Positions 37,169-43,808 of a stretch of DNA of 64,000 nucleotides are shown here, in pieces. Within the stretch, counting starts at the first letter, position 1. Each line of letters begins with the position of its first letter. The stretch is from an uncultured Vicinamibacterales bacterium (GTDB lineage Bacteria > Acidobacteriota > Vicinamibacteria > Vicinamibacterales > UBA8438), in the NCBI GenBank assembly GCA_958295905.1, contig OY282382.1:1140001-1204000 (forward strand), in the 5' to 3' direction. The notes under the pieces were generated by a model that searched no databases, was not told where the DNA came from, and saw nothing but the letters and a program-made list of their open reading frames with translations. The position numbers and the translations under genes were made by a program.

Positions 37169-37444
37169 GTGCGGCTCGCGCGCGTGGTCGGGTCCGTGGT
37201 CGCGACCCGCAAGAACGATGCCCTGACCGGCGCCAAACTGCTGCTCGCCCAGCCCCTCGACGCCGCCGGTGGTCCCGCCGGTGACGCCCAACTGGCGATC
37301 GACGCGGTGGGCGCGGGTCCCGGCGAGCTCGTGCTGCTGGTGCTGGAGGGGCGCGCGGCGGGCGCCGCGCTCGGCCGGCCCGGCGCCCCGGTCGACGCCG
37401 CCATCGTCGGCATCGTCGACCCGCGCGACCCCGCTGCGTCCTGA
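37169..37444 (+). CDS. BMC-P (EutN/CcmL) vertex protein 3
   Basis: This 91-residue EutN/CcmL-type vertex protein has MRLARVVGSVVATRKNDAL at the front, LLLAQPLD in the second strand, GPGELVLLVLEG in the middle and AAIVGIVDPRDP at the end. It starts with GTG behind a CAGGAG ribosome-binding site, 3 nt after vertex gene 2. Three distinct vertex paralogues with one hexamer gene recall the shell set of planctomycete/verrucomicrobial fucose-rhamnose compartments. Confidence 0.94.
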   Translation: MRLARVVGSVVATRKNDALTGAKLLLAQPLDAAGGPAGDAQLAIDAVGAGPGELVLLVLEGRAAGAALGRPGAPVDAAIVGIVDPRDPAAS

Positions 37445-37486
37445 CTCCACGTTTCCGGAGACCGGCCCGCGCGCTGTCGACGCTCG

Positions 37487-38458
37487 ATGGACCAGACCTT
37501 GCCCGGCGTTCTCGTCACGCGCCGCATGCCGTCCTCGGTGCTCGCCCCTCTCGAGGCGGTCTGCGCCGTCGACCGGCACGACTCCACCGATCCGTTGCCG
37601 CACGATGCGCTGTGCGAACGTCTCTCCGGCAAGCAGGGCCTGATCTGCATGTTCGACGACCGTATCGACGAAGCGGTTCTCGCCGCCGGCGACCGGCTGA
37701 AGGTGGTGGCCACCGTCGCCGTCGGGTTCGACAACATCGACGTCGCGTCGGCCGCCGCGCACGGCATCGTGGTCGCGAACACCCCGGACATCGTCACCGG
37801 GGCGACGGCGGAAATGACGTGGGCGCTGATTCTCTCGGTCTCGCGCCGCCTCGGCGAGGGAGATCGGACAATCCGTGCCGGCGGGTGGCGCGGCTGGACG
37901 TTCGATTTCCTGCTGGGGTCCGAACTGCGCGGCAAGCAGCTCGGCATTGTGGGGGCGGGGCGCATCGGCCGTGCGGTGGCCGCCATCGCCCCCGCGTTCG
38001 GCATGCGGGCGGTCTTCGCGGCGCGTCCCGGCCGCGCCCCGGCCCCGGCGGTCGGCGAACCGCCGGGGCTGTCGCTCGACGAGCTGCTGCTGACGTCCGA
38101 CGTCGTGTCCCTGCACGTGCCGTTGACAGCCGAGACCCGGCATCTCGTCAACCGCCGGACGCTGGTGCGCATGAAGCGCTCGGCGGTGCTCGTCAACACG
38201 TCGCGGGGCGGCGTCGTCGACGACGAGGCGCTGGCGTGGGCTCTCGACGAACGGCTCATCGCCGGGGCCGGGCTCGACGTCTTCGAGGACGAGCCCCGGG
38301 TGCGCCCGGGACTGGTGGGGCGGGACAACGTCTGCCTGACCCCCCACCTCGGCAGCGCCACCCGCGAGACCCGCACCGCGATGGCCCAGCTCGCGGTGCG
38401 CAACGTCGTCGAAGTGCTCGGGGGGCGGCCGGCGCTGACGCCGGTCGGCCGGCGCTGA
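37487..38458 (+). CDS. D-2-hydroxyacid dehydrogenase (glyoxylate/hydroxypyruvate reductase type)
   Basis: This 323-residue NAD(P)-dependent dehydrogenase of the D-isomer family interconverts 2-keto and 2-hydroxy acids. The dinucleotide motif is GIVGAGRIGRAVA near residue 151. Catalytic residues are the Arg in NTSRGGVVDDEAL, the Glu in LDVFEDEP and the His in TPHLGSATRETR. The substrate could be glyoxylate, hydroxypyruvate or a product of the aldolase. It lies 42 nt after vertex gene 3 and may belong to the BMC locus, but it has no encapsulation-peptide-like tail. Its 3' end is the seed of a duplication that fills the gap behind it. Confidence 0.92.
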   Translation: MDQTLPGVLVTRRMPSSVLAPLEAVCAVDRHDSTDPLPHDALCERLSGKQGLICMFDDRIDEAVLAAGDRLKVVATVAVGFDNIDVASAAAHGIVVANTPDIVTGATAEMTWALILSVSRRLGEGDRTIRAGGWRGWTFDFLLGSELRGKQLGIVGAGRIGRAVAAIAPAFGMRAVFAARPGRAPAPAVGEPPGLSLDELLLTSDVVSLHVPLTAETRHLVNRRTLVRMKRSAVLVNTSRGGVVDDEALAWALDERLIAGAGLDVFEDEPRVRPGLVGRDNVCLTPHLGSATRETRTAMAQLAVRNVVEVLGGRPALTPVGRR

Positions 38459-38650
38459 CGGGGGCGGCCGGCGGGAGCCCGGGATGGGGCCGGCGCGCTG
38501 CGCTGCGGCCGGGAAGAACGTCGTCGAGGTGCTCGGGGGGGCGGCCGGCGCTGACGGGGGCGGGCGGGCGAGCGGTGGGGAGCCCGGGTGGAGCCGGCGC
38601 GCTGCGCCGCGGTCCGGGAAGCACATCGTCGAAGTGCCGGGGAACGGCCG
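38402..38650 (+). repeat. tandem duplication derived from the dehydrogenase 3' end
   Basis: The block AACGTCGTCGAAGTGCTCGG at 38402, inside the dehydrogenase gene, returns at 38517 with one change and as CACATCGTCGAAGTGCCGG at 38622. The spacing is about 115 and 105 bp and the intervening G+C-rich sequence is also repeated (GAGCCCGGG, CCGGCGCGCTGCG). So the gap before queE is made of about two decayed copies of the gene end. Confidence 0.75.
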
Positions 38651-38756
38651 CCGGTGGTCCCCGTTGACCGGCCCCCTGACGGGTCGGCCGGAGAGCGGCG
38701 CGGGCCCGCGGTGGAACGGCGTGCCGCACCGGGACGCGAAGACGGCGGATGCCGCG

Positions 38757-39395
38757 ATGCTGACCGTCAACGAGATCTTCTATTCGATCCAGGGCGAGTC
38801 CGACTACACGGGCCGGCCGTGCGTCTTCGTGCGCCTGACCGCGTGCGACCTGCGCTGCGTCTGGTGCGATACCCCCTACGCGTTCCACGAGGGCCGTCGG
38901 CGCGGGGTCGAAGACGTGGTGGCCGAAGTCCAGGGCTACGGCTGTCCCCTCGTCGAAATCACCGGCGGCGAGCCCCTGCTGCAACCCGACGTCTACCCCC
39001 TGATGGACCGGTTGCTGGCGGCCGGCGCGACGGTGCTGCTGGAGACCGGCGGGCACGTCAATCTCGAACGGGTGCCGGCCGAGGTCGTCAAGGTCATGGA
39101 CGTGAAGTGCCCCGGCAGCGGTGAATCGCACCGCAACGCCTGGGACAACCTCGCCCGGCTCGCCGGCCACGACCAGGTGAAGTTCGTCATCGCCGACCGC
39201 GCCGACTACGAGTACGCCCGCGGCGTCGTACAACGCCACGCGCTCGCCGCCCGGCCCGCGGTCCTCTTCTCGCCGGTGCACGGCGTCCTGCCGCCCGAGC
39301 GGCTCGCCGACTGGGTGCTCGCCGACCGGTTGCCGGTGCGCCTGCAGGTGCAGTTGCACAAGTACCTGTGGGGCGCCGAGACGCGCGGCGTGTAG
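38757..39395 (+). CDS. queE: 7-carboxy-7-deazaguanine synthase QueE
   Basis: This 212-residue radical-SAM enzyme makes 7-carboxy-7-deazaguanine, the base precursor of queuosine. The cluster motif is CDLRCVWC (CX3CX2C) near residues 30-37, shortened relative to most radical-SAM enzymes as in many QueE. FYSIQGES near residue 8 and ITGGEPLLQPD near 69 bind SAM and cluster surroundings; MDVKCPGSGE near 118 is also a family block. Start at the ATG of MLTVNEIFYSIQGE. queC follows 9 nt later. Confidence 0.95.
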   Translation: MLTVNEIFYSIQGESDYTGRPCVFVRLTACDLRCVWCDTPYAFHEGRRRGVEDVVAEVQGYGCPLVEITGGEPLLQPDVYPLMDRLLAAGATVLLETGGHVNLERVPAEVVKVMDVKCPGSGESHRNAWDNLARLAGHDQVKFVIADRADYEYARGVVQRHALAARPAVLFSPVHGVLPPERLADWVLADRLPVRLQVQLHKYLWGAETRGV

Positions 39396-39404
39396 GAGTC
39401 GGCC

Positions 39405-40148
39405 GTGAACTCGCAAAGTGGTTCTCACGGCGCCCCGGCCCGACCCGCGCCCATGACCGATATGACCGATGCGCCGCAACGTCCGGCCGTCGTCCTGCTC
39501 AGCGGCGGTCTCGACTCGTATACCGCCGCGGCCGTCGCCCGAGCCGACGGGTACTCGCTGTTCGCGCTGACCGTCCGCTATGGACAGGTCCACGCCTGCG
39601 AGCTCGAGGCGGCCCGCCGGGTGGCGCGCGCCCTCGACGTCGCGCGCCACCTGGAGATCGAGGTCGACCTCGCCGCATTCGGGGGCTCGGCGCTGACCGG
39701 CGCCGGCGCCGTCGAGCAGGACCGGCCGCCGGAGCGTCCCGGCATCCCGTCGACCTACGTGCCGGCCCGCAACACCGTGCTGCTGTCCCTGGCCCTCGCG
39801 TGGGCCGAGGCGCTTGGAGCCGCCGACCTCGTCATCGGGGTCAACGCCCTCGACTACTCCGGTTATCCCGACTGCCGCCCCGTGTATCTCGAGGCGTTCG
39901 AGCGGCTCGCCCGGCTGGCGACGAAGGCCGGCGTCGAAGGCGCCCGCTTCCGCGTGCACGCGCCCCTCGTCGATTGGACCAAGGCGCGGATCATCGCGCG
40001 GGGGGCGTCGCTCGGGCTCGACTACGGCCTCACCCACAGTTGCTACGTACCTGCGCCGGACGGCCGCCCCTGCGGCCGCTGCGACAGTTGTCAACTGCGC
40101 GCCCGGGGCTTCGCCGAGGCCGGTCTGACGGATCCGCTGTCCGTATGA
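39405..40148 (+). CDS. queC: 7-cyano-7-deazaguanine synthase QueC
   Basis: This 247-residue ATP-dependent enzyme turns the QueE product into preQ0. The PP-loop is S33-G-G-L-D37-S38. The nucleotide and substrate blocks [20 protein letters not shown] and [15 protein letters not shown] are present. The zinc site is at the end: a Cys in THSCYVP and then CGRCDSC. The GTG at 39405 is used; an ATG at 39453 would drop a variable 16-residue front. Cotranscribed with queE; queA is 14 kb away. Confidence 0.95.
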   Translation: MNSQSGSHGAPARPAPMTDMTDAPQRPAVVLLSGGLDSYTAAAVARADGYSLFALTVRYGQVHACELEAARRVARALDVARHLEIEVDLAAFGGSALTGAGAVEQDRPPERPGIPSTYVPARNTVLLSLALAWAEALGAADLVIGVNALDYSGYPDCRPVYLEAFERLARLATKAGVEGARFRVHAPLVDWTKARIIARGASLGLDYGLTHSCYVPAPDGRPCGRCDSCQLRARGFAEAGLTDPLSV

Positions 40149-40204
40149 GGAGGGCAACGGCGGTCCCGCCGCGCGCACATCCGGACCGGCCGCCCGGTGG
40201 ATTG

Positions 40205-40235
40205 GGAGTCTGCGCCGTAGCACGGCGCGGACTCC
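40205..40235 (+). repeat. RPT-C-derived palindrome
   Basis: GGAGTCTGCGCCGT and ACGGCGCGGACTCC form a 14-bp inverted repeat with one G-T pair around AGC. This is what remains when the two RPT-C ends meet without the interior. It abuts a degenerate RPT-E unit (40236-40297). Confidence 0.6.
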
Positions 40236-40297
40236 TGGAGGGCCGGGGCGGCGGCGCCAATGCGGCGGCGGAGCCGTGAGGCGACGATTTCCCGGCC
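40236..40297 (+). repeat. single degenerate RPT-E unit
   Basis: GGAGGGCCGGGGCGGCGGCG, then GCGGCGGAGCCGTGAGGCGACGA with ATTTCCCGGC follows the order of the RPT-E unit with several changes. The remainder of the queC-osmC gap (40298-40430) is notably A+T-rich, with CAAAAATTTTAGGATAG and TAATATTTTTTCG, and shows no gene. Confidence 0.5.
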
Positions 40298-40430
40298 AGC
40301 GGTTCGTCACGTCAAAAATTTTAGGATAGACGGACTTGGGTCGAATGGTGCGATTCTCCGGCAGGGAGGAACGCTCCCGGGGTCGAGGCGAGTTCCCGAT
40401 GACCCTAATATTTTTTCGTGGCGCGCCGCA

Positions 40431-40856
40431 TTAGACTTCGAGGACGGCGTTCATCGAGATGGTGGCGTTCAACAGCCTGGAGATCGGGCAGCCGGTCTTC
40501 GCGTTGTTCGCCGCCGTGTCGAACGCCGACTGGCTCGCGCCAGGGACTCTCGCCGTCACGTCGAGGTGAATCGTCGTCACCGTCGGGCCGCCGTCGAGCA
40601 TCTCCAGGGTCACCGTCGCGGTGGTGGTGACGTGGTCCGGGGTCAGCCCCGCCTCGCCCAACTGGGCCGAGAAGGCCATCGAGAAGCAACCCGCGTGGGC
40701 CGCTGCAATCAGCTCCTCCGGATTCGTGCCGGCGCTTCCCTCGAACCGCGTGGCGAACGTGTAGGCGGTATCCGACAGCTCGCCGCTGCTGCTCGAGATC
40801 GCGCCGGTGCCGCCCTTCAGGCTGCCCTTCCAGACGGCCGATGCCTTGCTTTCCAT
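40431..40856 (-). CDS. osmC: OsmC-family peroxide-reducing protein
   Basis: This 141-residue OsmC/Ohr-fold protein reduces organic hydroperoxides with a pair of reactive cysteines. The first is in AAHAGCFSMAFS near residue 60, the second in NAKTGCPISRLLNA near 124. The NPEELIAAAHAGC block is an OsmC hallmark. The protein usually works as a dimer in the cytoplasm. An exact AGGAGG ribosome-binding site lies 4 nt before the ATG, and this fixes the start against longer upstream frames. Confidence 0.94.
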   Translation of the reverse strand: MESKASAVWKGSLKGGTGAISSSSGELSDTAYTFATRFEGSAGTNPEELIAAAHAGCFSMAFSAQLGEAGLTPDHVTTTATVTLEMLDGGPTVTTIHLDVTARVPGASQSAFDTAANNAKTGCPISRLLNATISMNAVLEV

Positions 40857-41255
40857 GTGTCCTCCTGAGACTCTGGCGTCGCGCCCCGCGGGGCTTCCGG
40901 GCCCGACGGGTGTCCGTCGGTTTCGCGCCCCGGCGCGCAGACGCCAAGGCGCACAGACTCTAGATCGTTCGGTCGCAAAGCGCAACCGGTGCGGTAGGCG
41001 CGCATCTCCTGCGCATCGGCCTGCCTTGCGGATGCGGCGCGGTCCCCGGGTCGGGTCGGTGGCCCCCGGGGACTTCGAGGCCGCCTGCCGGGAGGGAGCC
41101 TTCACGGGCTCCGGGAAGGAGCCGCGGGGCGGCGAACGGCCCGCCCGGAGGAGGAGGATCCTGACTGACGTGTCCGGTCGTCGAGCCGATGCCGGTCGGC
41201 GAAGGGCCGGCCCGCCCCCGCAGGACCCGAGGGCGGGCGGGGGCGGGTCGCCGCG
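40857..41255. other. 399-bp gap, no gene seen
   Basis: This gap between osmC and the exported paralogue 1 gene holds the osmC ribosome-binding site at its left edge and a strong hairpin at 41211-41247 at its right. Nothing else with gene-like codon use or repeat structure is apparent. Confidence 0.5.
41211..41247 (-). terminator. hairpin behind exported paralogue 1
   Basis: CCCGCCCCCGC (41211-41221) pairs perfectly with GCGGGGGCGGG (41237-41247) around a 15-nt loop, beginning 8 nt after the stop codon of the minus-strand gene at 41256. No U-run follows, but the 11-bp all-GC stem is well placed to end this transcript. Confidence 0.5.
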
Positions 41256-41900
41256 CTATCTCAGCAGGATCGGCAGCCTGGCGGTCCGACCGCCGTCGAC
41301 GGTGACGACGAGCGCGTGCACGCCGGCGTTCCAACTCCCGTCCGGCGAGACGAAGAACACGTCGCCGCGAACGCCGCCGCGCGCTTCAATCCGGAGGACC
41401 CGATCCGGAACCCTGTCCGACCCGTCCACGCCGAACTCGAACCGGAAGAAGCCCCTGTCGATTCTGCTCCGGGGAAAAGCGAACGTCAACGTCTCGGGCC
41501 AGTTGGCCCGCTCGTTCAGAAGCCGGCGCACCCCCTCCATGTCGCGGCGGTGATCGTGCTGCGTCGCCGGCGGCACCGCGATCCCGTCCGGCCGGACGAG
41601 CACGATGTCCTCCCGCCGGATCCTCAGGGTCTCGGACGCGGCGAGATCGAGGGCGACGACCAGCCACGGCGAGTCGTGATGGCGCTGCGCGTAGCGGTAC
41701 GAGGCGCTTGCCAGCAGGACGCCATCGTCGTATATCACGAGGTGGGGTTCCCCGAAGAGGGCGTCGGGGAAGTGGGTGTTGGGGAAGTCATCCTGGGTGA
41801 GGCGGAAGGGCTGCGCCAGGGCCGCCGTGCCGCACACGGCCACCGCGACCGTGACAAGGATGACTCTTCGGACCCGGTACGCGGTGACGATAGCTCGCAT
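41256..41900 (-). CDS. exported protein, paralogue 1 of a tandem pair
   Basis: I recognise no named family. This 214-residue protein has a signal peptide (basic start, hydrophobic VILVTVAVAVCGTAALAQP, cleavage near residue 29). The mature part is rich in beta-like alternation. Blocks shared with its neighbour are YDDGVLL, YRYAQRHHDSPW, VLVRPDGIAVP, RRDMEGVRRLLNER and a last DVFFVSPDGSWNAGVHALVVT segment. No catalytic motif is evident. The start ATG is 5 nt after the stop of the paralogue, so both are translated from one transcript. Confidence 0.8.
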   Translation of the reverse strand: MRAIVTAYRVRRVILVTVAVAVCGTAALAQPFRLTQDDFPNTHFPDALFGEPHLVIYDDGVLLASASYRYAQRHHDSPWLVVALDLAASETLRIRREDIVLVRPDGIAVPPATQHDHRRDMEGVRRLLNERANWPETLTFAFPRSRIDRGFFRFEFGVDGSDRVPDRVLRIEARGGVRGDVFFVSPDGSWNAGVHALVVTVDGGRTARLPILLR

Positions 41901-41904
41901 GCTC

Positions 41905-42549
41905 CTACTCCAGCAGGATCGGGAGCTTGGCGACGTGGTCCTCGTTGCCGGTGACGACGAGCGAATACGCGCCGGCCTCCCACCTTCCGTCCGGTGAGAG
42001 GAAGAACACGTCGCCCACGGCGCTCGTGCGCAGATCAATCTGGACCACCTGGGTCGCGATCCCCGTGCCCCGCGCTACTCCGAACTCGAACGGCCAGACG
42101 CCGCCCGCTCTTCTTCTGGGGAAGCGCACGGCGTTCTCGCGCCAGTTCCGCCGCTCGTTCATGAGCAGGCGCACGCCCTCGACGTCCCGGCGGCGGTCGC
42201 GCCTCGACGCCGCCGGGATCTCGATCCCGTCCGGCCGGACCAGCACGAAGTTCTCCCGCGGGATGGACATGCGTTCGGACGCGCTGAGACCCACCCTGAC
42301 GACCACCCACTGCGAGTCGTGACGGCGCTGCGAGTAGCGGTACGCCGCACTCGTCAACAGGACGCCGTCGTCGTACAGCACCACGTGGGAATCCCCGAAG
42401 CGGGCTTCGGGGAAGCTGACGTTGGGGAAGTCGTCCCCGTTGACGTCGAAGGGCTGTGCCCGGGCCGGCGTGGTGAACAGCAGCACCGCCCCGATCAAGA
42501 GGAGTATTCTCCGGGCCAGGTACGTGGTGACGATGGTCCGCATCGGCAT
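41905..42549 (-). CDS. exported protein, paralogue 2 of a tandem pair
   Basis: At 214 residues it has exactly the length of its neighbour and the same layout: signal peptide (IVTTYLARRILLLIGAVLLF, cleavage after ARAQ), then YDDGVLLTSAAYRYSQRRHD, VLVRPDGIEIPAASRRDRR, VRLLMNERRNW and DVFFLSPDGRWEAGAYSL. The pair clearly arose by duplication. Function unknown; the absence of membrane spans beyond the signal suggests periplasmic or surface location. The first ATG (42549) or the second (42543) may be the start. A 100-bp tandem duplication lies directly upstream. Confidence 0.8.
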   Translation of the reverse strand: MPMRTIVTTYLARRILLLIGAVLLFTTPARAQPFDVNGDDFPNVSFPEARFGDSHVVLYDDGVLLTSAAYRYSQRRHDSQWVVVRVGLSASERMSIPRENFVLVRPDGIEIPAASRRDRRRDVEGVRLLMNERRNWRENAVRFPRRRAGGVWPFEFGVARGTGIATQVVQIDLRTSAVGDVFFLSPDGRWEAGAYSLVVTGNEDHVAKLPILLE

Positions 42550-42566
42550 GCCCCCGTCTCCTCTCC

Positions 42567-42770
42567 CCATTCTTCGACCGTCGCCTTTCGTCCGTCCAAG
42601 GGCTTGGGCCGTGGAAGTTCGCGCCGGCGACTCCAACGCGACCGCGGGGCCGCGCAGCGACCGTTCCCCGTTCTTCGACCGTCGCCTTTCGTCCGTCCAA
42701 GGGCTTGGGCCGTGGAAGTTCGCGCCGGCGACCCCAACGCGCCCGCGGGGCCGCGCAGCGACCGCAGGCT
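42567..42770 (-). repeat. two tandem 100-bp direct repeats upstream of the paralogue pair
   Basis: The unit starting CCCATTCTTCGACCGTCGCC at 42567 returns at 42667 with very few changes (for example CCCGTTCTTCG). The second copy runs to about 42770. Being upstream of the minus-strand paralogue pair it could double a regulatory site, but I see no clear promoter inside it. Confidence 0.85.
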
Positions 42771-42782
42771 CGAACCGGCGCT

Positions 42783-43412
42783 TCACCGGCCGGCTTCGTC
42801 CGGCAGGCCCTCGACGTCGGGCTCCAGCAGCGCCCCCAGGGTGTTCTGGAACATCGCGAGCTGGGTGTAGTTGCCCACGATCAGCACGACTTCCCGCAAC
42901 TGGTCCTCCGTGTAGCGTTCCGCGAGCTTGTCCCAGGTGGGGTGCGAGATGAACCGGCTGGTGTGCAACTCGTCGGCCGCGCGCAGCAGCGCCCGCTCGA
43001 AGTCCTCCCAGCCGGCGGCGTCCGGGCCCGCGGTGATGCGGCCTATCTGCTCTTCGGTGAGCCCCGCGCCCTGCCCGATGAGGTTGTGCCGGCCCCAGAT
43101 GTAGTCGCCGCGGGACAGCCACGCGGTGCGCAGGATGAGCAGCTCCTTGTCGCGGAGGGGAATCGCGTAGTTCCGGACGAAGTGGATGGTGTAGGCCCAG
43201 TAGTTGCGGCAGGTGTCGGTGATCTCCGGGCACAACTGCCGCAGGGGGCTCGCGTCCCCCGGATCCTCGGGAAGCGCGATCCGCGGGCCGGCGAGCCGGT
43301 CGTGCGGCGCCACCCGGGTGACGGAATGCTCCTGGGCCGCAGCGACGGGCGCGGTGGTCACGGCCACGCCGCAGACGAGAATCACGCCGGTCAGCAAGCT
43401 GGTCCACCGCAT
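42783..43412 (-). CDS. exported carboxymuconolactone decarboxylase (CMD)-family protein
   Basis: This 209-residue protein has a signal peptide (about residues 1-26, ending VAAAQE) and a CMD-like all-helical domain: IPLRDKELLILRTAWLSRGD near residue 83, WGRHNLIGQGAGLTEEQI near 106 and LREVVLIVGNYTQLAMFQN near 168. The Glu and His of the CMD active region are present, but the CxxC of AhpD-type peroxidases is missing, so a disulfide-based peroxidase role is unlikely. Export of a CMD protein is less common. It lies divergent from the PQQ dehydrogenase gene. Confidence 0.82.
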   Translation of the reverse strand: MRWTSLLTGVILVCGVAVTTAPVAAAQEHSVTRVAPHDRLAGPRIALPEDPGDASPLRQLCPEITDTCRNYWAYTIHFVRNYAIPLRDKELLILRTAWLSRGDYIWGRHNLIGQGAGLTEEQIGRITAGPDAAGWEDFERALLRAADELHTSRFISHPTWDKLAERYTEDQLREVVLIVGNYTQLAMFQNTLGALLEPDVEGLPDEAGR

Positions 43413-43474
43413 CGGGCACCTCCCTGGTTCCTGGCGCGCCTGGTTCTGGCGCGGTCACCCGTACCGTCGGCCGC

Positions 43475-43530
43475 GGTATTCCCGTGGCCCGGACCGCATC
43501 GCCTTTGCGGCTCCGCTGCCCACCCTGCCC
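43475..43530 (-). repeat. single RPT-E unit (reversed)
   Basis: Read on the minus strand: GGCAGGGTGGGCAGCGGAGC, then CGCAAAGGCGATGCGG and CGGGAATACC, following the RPT-E order. The 396-bp gap from 43413 to 43808 also holds a half RPT-C end near 43552 (TACGGCGCGGACTG) and a TATGAT at 43687-43692 that may be the -10 box of the PQQ gene. Confidence 0.5.
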
Positions 43531-43686
43531 ATCCTACCGCAGTCCGCCCCGTTTCTACGGCGCGGACTGCCGGCGCGTTGCGGCGGGTCGAGTCGAACGG
43601 TCGACGCCGCGATGCAACGGTCGACGCAGGCGTGGCGGCCGCTGCGCGTTCGCGGGTCGCCTCTGGATCGTCCCGCCGGGACCCCG

Positions 43687-43692
43687 TATGAT
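43687..43692 (+). promoter_or_regulatory. possible -10 box for the PQQ dehydrogenase gene
   Basis: TATGAT lies 116 nt before the ATG of the PQQ dehydrogenase gene. The -35 position 17 bp upstream reads TGGATC, a weak match. The leader of about 110 nt has no obvious riboswitch. Confidence 0.3.
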
Positions 43693-43808
43693 GGTCCGCA
43701 TCGCGGAGGGCGGCGCCGTCGGCGTCGCCGCAGGACGCGCAGGACTTCCCGCCGTTGCCGGTCCCCGGCGGCGCGGGCCGATGGGCGCGGGCCGATGAGA
43801 GGTTGATC

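Noticed and set aside
38459-38756. preQ1 riboswitch ahead of queE
   Set aside because: I see no preQ1 aptamer core; the gap consists of duplicated gene-end sequence.
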